The notes below the pieces were generated by a model. The model was not told where the DNA came from, did no database searches, and saw only the letters and a program-made list of their open reading frames with translations. Source: Massospora cicadina (Eukaryota > Entomophthoromycota > Entomophthoromycetes > Entomophthorales > Entomophthoraceae). From it: 64,000 nt of DNA. A program made the position numbers and the translations under genes. The stretch is taken from contig JAKSZP010013341.1 in NCBI GenBank assembly GCA_022478985.1, positions 78,447-142,446 on the forward strand, written 5' to 3'. Numbering within the stretch: the stretch's first letter is position 1; every line of letters starts with the position of its first letter. This document shows positions 57,626-64,000 of the stretch, piece after piece.

Positions 57626-58507
57626 ACGACTTGATAGTGGGAACCAACTCCAAGGATAAGGATGGGCGACAGGAGGCCCAGAAGGTGAAGATTCAGGCTT
57701 TTCCTGACCTTAAGTACACATTAGACCAACGCTGGTACAAGCTAAATATGCCCAGGTTGATACTAATGAGGTGCAAAACGCCCAGCCCCTTGTTGTCAGC
57801 CCAGGCGTTGAAACGGACAAACTACATAACAAATGAAGATGGTTCAATTCAGTTAATTGGAGAACGGGGTTCAAAACCTGTTTGAGTTACAAAATTATGA
57901 GTTTGGGTATCATACAGCTTCAATCAATCACTCAAATGAAGATAGTTTTGGTGTATTCTACCAATTCAAATGGGAGCGTTTGCCTATTGGAGTGTCAAGG
58001 CTTGGGCCCACTTCCGCAGACCCATACTTACCCTGACTCAGTTTAAATACGTTTTTTGTGACCAACATTCCTTGTTGGTTGAATTTCTTAAATAAACCTA
58101 CCCATTATTTTACGTTTTATTATGTTTCCTTGGGAGAACTTGGGGGCGGACCTCTTTGAGGAGGTCTTCAACTATGTTGGCCACTACATACTATCCCAAT
58201 TTACAAGAGTTTCAGGTGCTCCCTTGGGCCACTCTGGTCCCCTCCAGATCAAGGCACCCAAGCCTCCTGGCACCGATTTACACTTGATTATGGACTCCCC
58301 TTTGGGGTCCACTCAAGTTGTGCTGTTTCTCAATTACCTGGTACTGTATACCGCGCTCTACAACCTTGCCTTGGGTCCCTTTTGTACAGGCACCTTTTGA
58401 GGTGCCTTGTTTCTCATTCTCCTAACGGCTAGTTCCCTAGCAGCGTGGGTTTGCATCACACACCACCTTGCTGGAAACGAGAGAGAGTTACAGACAATCT
58501 CTTAACA
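57614..58507 (+). repeat. 3' LTR of the middle chromovirus
   Basis: 894 bp, complete to TTAACA, parallel to 43881-44748. Its first base is A where the 5' copy has T. ORF 58122-58400 lies inside. Confidence 0.88.
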
Positions 58508-58512
58508 TTCAG

Positions 58513-59600
58513 TGTTCTAATGCCTTAAGTGACAAAGCGTTCTTTCCCCTCACTATTGAGCTGAAATAACACCATCCCTAAGGAAGTTAGAGATGCATCC
58601 ATCTGAATATTGTACTGTTAGTCACAGTTTGGATACATTAATATTGGCACTTAAGTTAGGCAAAGCCATGATTGACAAAGGCGAGCTGACAGTTTTCCAT
58701 CTATTTGAACGGAGCATCGGTATTGAGAAGGTAAAATATTGTTCACCTATTTTTCTAAAGTTTTTACAAACCAGTAATAATATCCAATAATTCACAAAAA
58801 TCTGAATACACATTTGCTAATTGGTTAGACATTTTTTATAGTCTCAATTTAAGAGGGATGGGGATAAAGTCTTGTTTGTCAATGAGAAACTACCATATAT
58901 TCAAGTTGCTCACACAAGAAATTGCACTTATGGGTTAGTTTCATGTTGCCTGGGCTAACTGGCGGAAAACTTCCTCTATTTGCTGCAAATGGTCTGTAAA
59001 CGTTCTGAAAAAACATCTGTCATCCAGATCACTAACACTAAGGAGATTTTAAATACCCAATATGTTATCCATAGTGCACTGGAATGTTGCTAGGACATTA
59101 CACCGCCTTTTTGGCATCCAAGTGGGTTGCTATAGACCCTGTGCTGTAATCATAGCGCGCTTCACCTGTTCCTCTTTTAAAGCTCAATATGCCTATAACC
59201 AAAGCTTGTATCCATAGAGGAAAAGTTAATTGTGCCACCAGACCGGTCTAATGTATCAACAATATGGGATAAAGGATAAAATCCTTAATGGTTTTATTAT
59301 TGAGTTTTTGGTAATCTATATATCACTCAATTAAACACATCCTTCTTTTAATGACCAAAACTGGGGCGGCCCAAGGACTCTTGGAGGGTAATTACATCCA
59401 CTGTTGCATAAGTTGATTGATTTCATCGTGATCAACCTCATCTGCCACTTTAGAACGAAAATGGGATGAAGGCGAATAAGCAGATGGTTATAATTGTTAA
59501 TCTGGTACAACACATCATGTGCGCACCCCAAGTCATAATTGTCTTTCAGAAAAAAATACTATAATTGTAGAATAAGGCCAGAGCTTGATCCTTTTCATTT
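58513..59600 (-). pseudogene. RT and N-terminal RNase H of the outer element
   Basis: SKSPWAAPVLVIK (about 59360-59400) and a degraded YQKLNNKTIKD (about 59280-59320) mark RT. DASLTSLGMVLFQLNSEGKE (about 58535-58600) marks RNase H, broken at RTLN by the chromovirus and continued at 43880. The YLDD box was not found; about 500 bp of RT between the two regions is absent or unreadable. Confidence 0.65.
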
Positions 59601-59782
59601 TCCATCAACCCTGAAAGGCGTTCACGAGGTATCAGTGAAAATGATGTTTTACATTTGTTTTCTTCAAGCCCATGTTTTTCAAGATTCTCAAACTTGTGGA
59701 TTTTTATCCTCTTTAAAGGTAAGATATGCACAAAAGCGACTACTTGATGGCGCTTAACTCCCAAAGGATATGGGTAATGAGA

Positions 59783-60022
59783 TTAGTTAGGAGCATAAAA
59801 CTTCACCATTATTTGGTAGAACAAATCCAGGGCAACAACCAGTTCTAACTTGGATTGATCAAACAATGCAACTATCTCACCATATAAACCTTGGGTAATG
59901 AATAAAGTAATTTCTGTTCCCATTATAACTTGATGACCCAGAGGAATGGTTAAGGTATGGCTAGTATGTATGAGAATACCTTTGATTCTATAAGATGTAT
60001 GGTAACTTCCAGGTAAGGCCAT
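59783..60022 (-). pseudogene. dUTPase-like domain of the outer element
   Basis: IPLGHQVIMGTEITLFITQG then LYGEIVALFDQSKLELVVAL aligns with the domain at 48640-48837 of the youngest element and lies in the same place, after the protease and before RT. The active-site Asp is likewise not preserved. Confidence 0.6.
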
Positions 60023-60109
60023 GTAGCTTCTGATAATTAATTGGTACTATACCGTTTATGTAAAAGATGTTCACAAGTTCCTGTTTTGGGCTGTCAAGGC
60101 CGCATCCTT

Positions 60110-60480
60110 CTATGTTATAATTAATGGAAGATTTTGTCCCACTAATTCCAACATAATCTCCTTAAAATTAGCTTTGGACTCATTTTTTAAAGATGAGGTC
60201 CCAATTAAATAGTCATAATTTAGATTATGGAACATGATAGCTGGAGCGGAAAGCATTAAGGAGCCAAAATGCAATGATAATGCGCTGTGCTCTCCTTCTG
60301 AAGCTTTTAATCTGTGGGCCAGAGGTCCCATAGAAATTGTGATGATCTATGTCTTGAGCAAGCCTAGGTTTCTCACTATTGTAGGACACACTATTATTTG
60401 ATGCTCCTCTGTCTACAATAGCTCATACTTTGAGCTTATTTACAGCTATATCAATATAAGTACACTTAGAAGATAAACTT
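60110..60480 (-). pseudogene. Aspartic protease of the outer element
   Basis: NYDYLIGTSSLKNESKANFK (about 60160-60220) matches NYDILIGTSFLRTYG, and EGEHSALSLHFGSLMLSAPA matches EGAYSALPLRFGALVVAAPT. The DSGA active site is read in broken frame at about 60390-60430 (IVDRGASN). Confidence 0.65.
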
Positions 60481-60499
60481 TCAGTATGATTTATTGCAA

Positions 60500-62380
60500 G
60501 GATGTCCACTTTATCCTCTTGACCTAAAAAAAAACTGACGTTCTTTGCATAACTGAGGCCTGGACACTTTCAAGGCCTCAATAAGTACCGCCACTTGGAC
60601 CTCAATTAACTTAAAAGTCTCACTAGAAGGAGTGGAAAAGTCAAGTGGTTCCAACTGTTGAACATATGGCTTTGATACTACCTCTTCTGCCAACTCAGCG
60701 GCTTGTTTTTCTTGTAAAAAGAAGGTCACCACAATGCTTTTTATATATTAATAATAAAATGGCGAAAGCGGCCTGGCATATTCACCCATTAGTCTCACAG
60801 AAGTAGTTTCTTGATAATCTATTTACCTGTGATTTTATATAAGAGGATGGATTTAAAAAGCCCTATTATACTACGCCCTGTATTTTCCCACTTTTTCATC
60901 ATCCACAGGATACACAGCATGAACCTAGAGCTTAAAACTTAACTTAGGACAACAGTTGGCATAATGACCATACTTTTTGAAATAATTATAAGTAATCTGA
61001 CTAACGTCAGACTTATTCAAGTATGGTCCATATGGCTTAAGTAAATCCTTTTTTTGGGTAAATGGGCCAAGGCTGCAGTTCACAAGGCCTTTAATAACTC
61101 TCGTTAGGTGCTATAAAAGTGACAAAGCATCGCCAGAGATAATTTACCATATGGGTGATATTGTTCTATTTATTCAAAATGGGAATCATTACTATATACA
61201 AACCTTGGAAGGATCACAGGCACGGCGTAGTGCAATTTGCGCATCAAAATTATTGATTATGTTAGCACCAGATAGTTATGGTCTTTCCAATAAAAAGCTC
61301 CACAAAAAATTCACAATTTTTATCTATCAAAAATGGTAAGGAACTTGGTCTTACAGGTGTTTATCCGTTCTGCCCTACTGAACTTCTTAGTGAAGAAGGT
61401 CCTTGGCGTTGCGGTAAGTAACACTGATCTTCTGAAATTTAGGCGTAACTAACTCCTGGCTTTCTGGGTTCATCAAGTTCATCACTATCACCATAATAGC
61501 ATACTTGGATGCCCCAGCCATGTTAATCTCAAAGAGACTAATAAAATTGTGCACATGACCTTTTTCTCAAACTTTGTAAAGTTGATAGGGTGGAATGAAC
61601 TGAAAAGTGCATGCTGGTAGGCTCAAAGACCCTAAATTGCTCCTAAATCTTCCCTAGGGGCGAGATGAGATGTTGGTTTAAACCATCCTTGAACTGCTAG
61701 AGCAGCCCGGGTAGAAGTGTTTACAGGATCTGGCATAGGATTAACAGTGTGTTGCGTGTATATTGGACTGGAGGTCACAATTAATTAGGTCAGATTGCTC
61801 AGGGGAAGAAGTCAATGGCATATCTGGATGAGCTAATTCCCTGACGCCCAGATCTGAGGTAAAAACCATAGGCACCTCCTAGTATCCCACATCTCTCGCC
61901 TTTGCTTGACTTTCTAACGTTAGAAAGGTTCATGATATTCACAGATATTATCAGTGGGTTGAACAACAGATTGACTATTAAATTAATCCCAAATGAAAGC
62001 AACAAGGCAGTGCTCCACCTGAAAAAGGACTTTATATTACTGCTTTCTAAGTAGCGGCAAATAACTGCTTTCATGTTGATATTCTTGTACAAAATGGACC
62101 TGACCTTTTTGGCTTTGGGTTTTTGCTTCATGTTGCAACGCCTCCATCATTTGATACAAGTTTGTATTGAAACGAGAAGCTCTGGTAATATCTACATTCA
62201 AACCATCAAGCCAGCATTGACGCATTTTGGTAATTTTTTATAACTCTTTCATTTGACTTTTGTGGCCAAGCATATAATCTGAAAGTTGGCCAACGTGGGC
62301 ATCTAAAGTCACTCATACTTGGCGAATAACAACTTGATTCTTCTGGGCTGCTGAGGTGACCTCTTCACCTTCAGCCATTT
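60500..62380 (-). pseudogene. gag of the outer element
   Basis: It starts at an ATG (MAEGEEVTSAAQKNQVV, about 62380) shortly after the primer site. It continues with a helical part (LDGLNVDITRASRFNTNLYQ, about 62150-62215) and the gag core in broken frames (about 61100-61800). A knuckle relic, YNYFKKYGHYANCC (about 60945-60987), has lost its first two cysteines to Tyr and Phe. The linker EKQAAELAEEVVSKPYVQQL leads to the protease. Confidence 0.6.
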
Positions 62381-62464
62381 TTACTCCTTATGCTGGAGGA
62401 AAACCTTCTGAGGATTCCATAGATCTTATACCTAATTAACTGACCTATAGGGAACTAATGCGAG

Positions 62465-62482
62465 CCCACGTAGTGAGCACTA
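62465..62482 (-). promoter_or_regulatory. tRNA primer binding site of the outer element
   Basis: On the minus strand TAGTGCTCACTACGTGGG directly follows the LTR. It equals TGGTGCTCACTACAGGGG at 18184 except for transitions, suggesting the same tRNA primer for both families. Confidence 0.6.
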
Positions 62483-62483
62483 A

Positions 62484-63304
62484 AATGGTATAATTGGCGC
62501 TTAGGCTTTGTATTTGAAGGCACAGGTTATTATACTCAAAATAATAAAGGTACTATCTGATGACAGTGAACTTCATAAACTTGCAAAAGAAACTTTTTTG
62601 CAAAAGTCATATCTCATAAGAAAATGATTAAGAAAACAATGCAGTATCAGATAATGATAAAGGATTGACAGCTCTCTATCCTTTCTGATCTTTGTGTTAG
62701 GTTCTCTCAAGCAACATAGGAAAAAGATCCCCTCACCATTAATGTTCAGCCAAGATATTCCCCTCTACTAGCGTTCTTATTGGCGCATCCTATGTATACA
62801 AAGAAGCACTCACAAGTGGTAGACTAGTGAAACAATAATCTAAATTAAGCTAAAGGAGCGAATCAAAAGGGCTCAGAGTTTTTCATACATAGTTACAATT
62901 AACTTATTGCATTTGATGTTCTGGTGTATGGCCTTAATAAAAAGATAACTCCCCATACTGATTAATTTATGCTGGCGCGGGTAATAAAATAGGTTAAAGA
63001 TATAGGTAAATTGGAGTGATTGTAAACGCTGAGGCTAGAAGCCCAATCAGTTATCCAATTGATTTAATAGAATTTGCACTGGCAGGTTTATGGGATTTGA
63101 TCCACCATATATATAAATCCACGGAGTTAAGGCAAAAGCACCAAAAGAAATCTACATAACTAACTTTTAGCCACTCCCTATGAACTTGAGGGCCGCGCAC
63201 TCAAGACTCCTTACGCCATCAAATCCTATCTTAACTATTAGTTAATTACATGATTATTAAATAGATATTGCATTATATGATGGTTGATCAAACCACTTGC
63301 AACA
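62484..63304 (-). repeat. 5' LTR of the outer element
   Basis: On the minus strand it starts TGTTGCAAGTGGTTTGATC and ends near ATACCATTT. It is paired with 41486-42321 and related to 40652-41470. Considerably diverged. Confidence 0.75.
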
Positions 63305-64000
63305 ACCAGTCTTCTCTCACCTAGCCACATCCCTGCAATTGATAATGTCTTTTTATTGGTTGGGTAGTGCTTTTTTTGAAATGGACTTCATCTTGTGGTA
63401 CTAGCAAATTAAACAACTCCATTATAAGCAAGAGAAGAGTAAAATGTCATTGCTCAAGGGGTAATCAGTAACTCCAAATGCTCTAAGGACTGTTTAGTGT
63501 TCCAGATTTTTTCCAATGGGTTTTGGTTTGATTTCAGGCGACCTCAAGCACTCATATGTCCTAGTTTACCTGGATGACATCAACATATTCTATGGACCTT
63601 TATTTGACATCTTAGCATCTTGATCAAGTATTTTGCAGGCTTCTAGATGCCACCCTGAGATCAAATTAATTCTTCATTTTTAATAAGAATCTAGAATAAC
63701 TAGGCTTCATCATTGACCAGGTTGGACTTGACTCTATACCACAAAATAATGAGGCCATTCAAAATATGAAAACCCCTACAAGTATGTACAATATCTGATC
63801 TTTTAGGTATATTAAGATACTACTAACAATTTCTAGATGGATTTTCACTTATTGCAGAGCCCCTTATTCACTTGTTATAAAAAGAATTTTTGCTCTACTG
63901 TGACTTAGAATGTAAAATGGCTCTTGACTGGATATGTACAAAGTTTTTTGAAGCACCAATCCTGAAAACTTTGATTTTTGAAAAATTTATCATACAAACA
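63305..64000 (+). pseudogene. Ty3-like RT relic, runs off the window
   Basis: [15 protein letters not shown] (about 63557-63600) is an intact YLDD box closely matching [12 protein letters not shown] of the youngest element. Upstream FEMDF and downstream FLKNLSYK-type words are colinear but riddled with stops. This is probably the element into which the outer minus-strand element inserted. Its gag and protease are not found left of 41486. Confidence 0.7.

Larger units (their letters stand above)
43881..58507 (+). mobile_element. Chromovirus, middle layer of the nest
   Basis: LTRs at 43881-44748 (3' end lost) and 57614-58507, with termini TGTCATGG and TTAACA. The interior resumes at 52924 inside gag and runs through protease, RT, RNase H, integrase and chromodomain to 57613. 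The last 25 bp of the 5' LTR, the primer site and the N-terminal gag are missing where the younger element (44749-52923) sits. It inserted into RNase H of the minus-strand outer element with a TTCAG duplication. Confidence 0.85.
41486..63304 (-). mobile_element. dUTPase-bearing Ty3-like element, split by nested insertion
   Basis: This is the outermost element of the nest, read right to left: 5' LTR 62484-63304, primer site, gag, protease, dUTPase-like domain, RT, RNase H to 58513, then the chromovirus at 43881-58507, then the rest of RNase H from 43880, integrase, and 3' LTR 41486-42321. Removing 43881-58512 restores contiguous RNase H, with only a 1-bp deletion. Its domain order equals that of the young element at 44749-52923. 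The LTRs are strongly diverged, as expected for the oldest layer. Confidence 0.8.

Noticed and set aside
1..64000. CRISPR arrays, bacterial operons or phage-type systems
   Set aside because: No spaced short repeats, ribosome binding sites or prokaryotic gene clusters were seen; the content is eukaryotic retroelements and an intron-bearing gene.

Overview
The window looks like a transposon-rich intergenic stretch of a eukaryotic nuclear genome, most likely a filamentous fungus and probably a basidiomycete. The grounds are chromodomain-bearing Ty3/gypsy elements, Ty3 elements with a dUTPase-like domain between protease and RT, a fungal-style LINE with a CCHC zinc-knuckle ORF1, and one intron-bearing host gene. 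The assignment is inference only. Sequence outside the host gene is AT-rich, and most element ORFs are broken by frameshifts and by TGA codons standing where CGA (or TGG) is expected. That pattern fits C-to-T decay by 5mC deamination or RIP.

Layout. 1-4430: a plus-strand LINE (RT ORF2, cut by the window start) carrying a nested minus-strand ORF1-only LINE derivative (176-2102) with a perfect 17-bp target-site duplication. 4431-8401: AT-rich DNA without a recognisable gene, holding an inverted repeat pair. 8402-13222: a complete LTR element with gag and protease but no RT or integrase. About 13541-15755: a second ORF1-only LINE derivative, interrupted by a tRNA-derived SINE (15384-15684). 15756-19611: decayed LTR material. 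About 19612-24105 and 24106-30600: two divergently arranged chromoviruses. 31928-32800: an LTR-like copy. 33692-35943: the only host gene seen, a WNK-family kinase on the minus strand in a GC-rich island with very short introns. 37085-39200: a second SINE and a probable solo LTR. 40652-64000: a three-level nest. A minus-strand dUTPase-bearing Ty3 element (LTRs about 41486-42321 and 62484-63304) was split in its RNase H by a plus-strand chromovirus (43881-58507, TSD TTCAG), which itself holds a younger plus-strand dUTPase-bearing Ty3 element (44749-52923).

The most notable system is a graded set of non-LTR parasites. It comprises a LINE with RT, ORF1-only derivatives keeping the same 3' tail, SINEs with a tRNA-like head and that tail, and four tiny (13-54 bp) A-ended insertions sharing one 3' terminus, each flanked by a 14-17 bp direct repeat. 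The last group belongs to a different 3'-end family and would be invisible to ordinary repeat masking.
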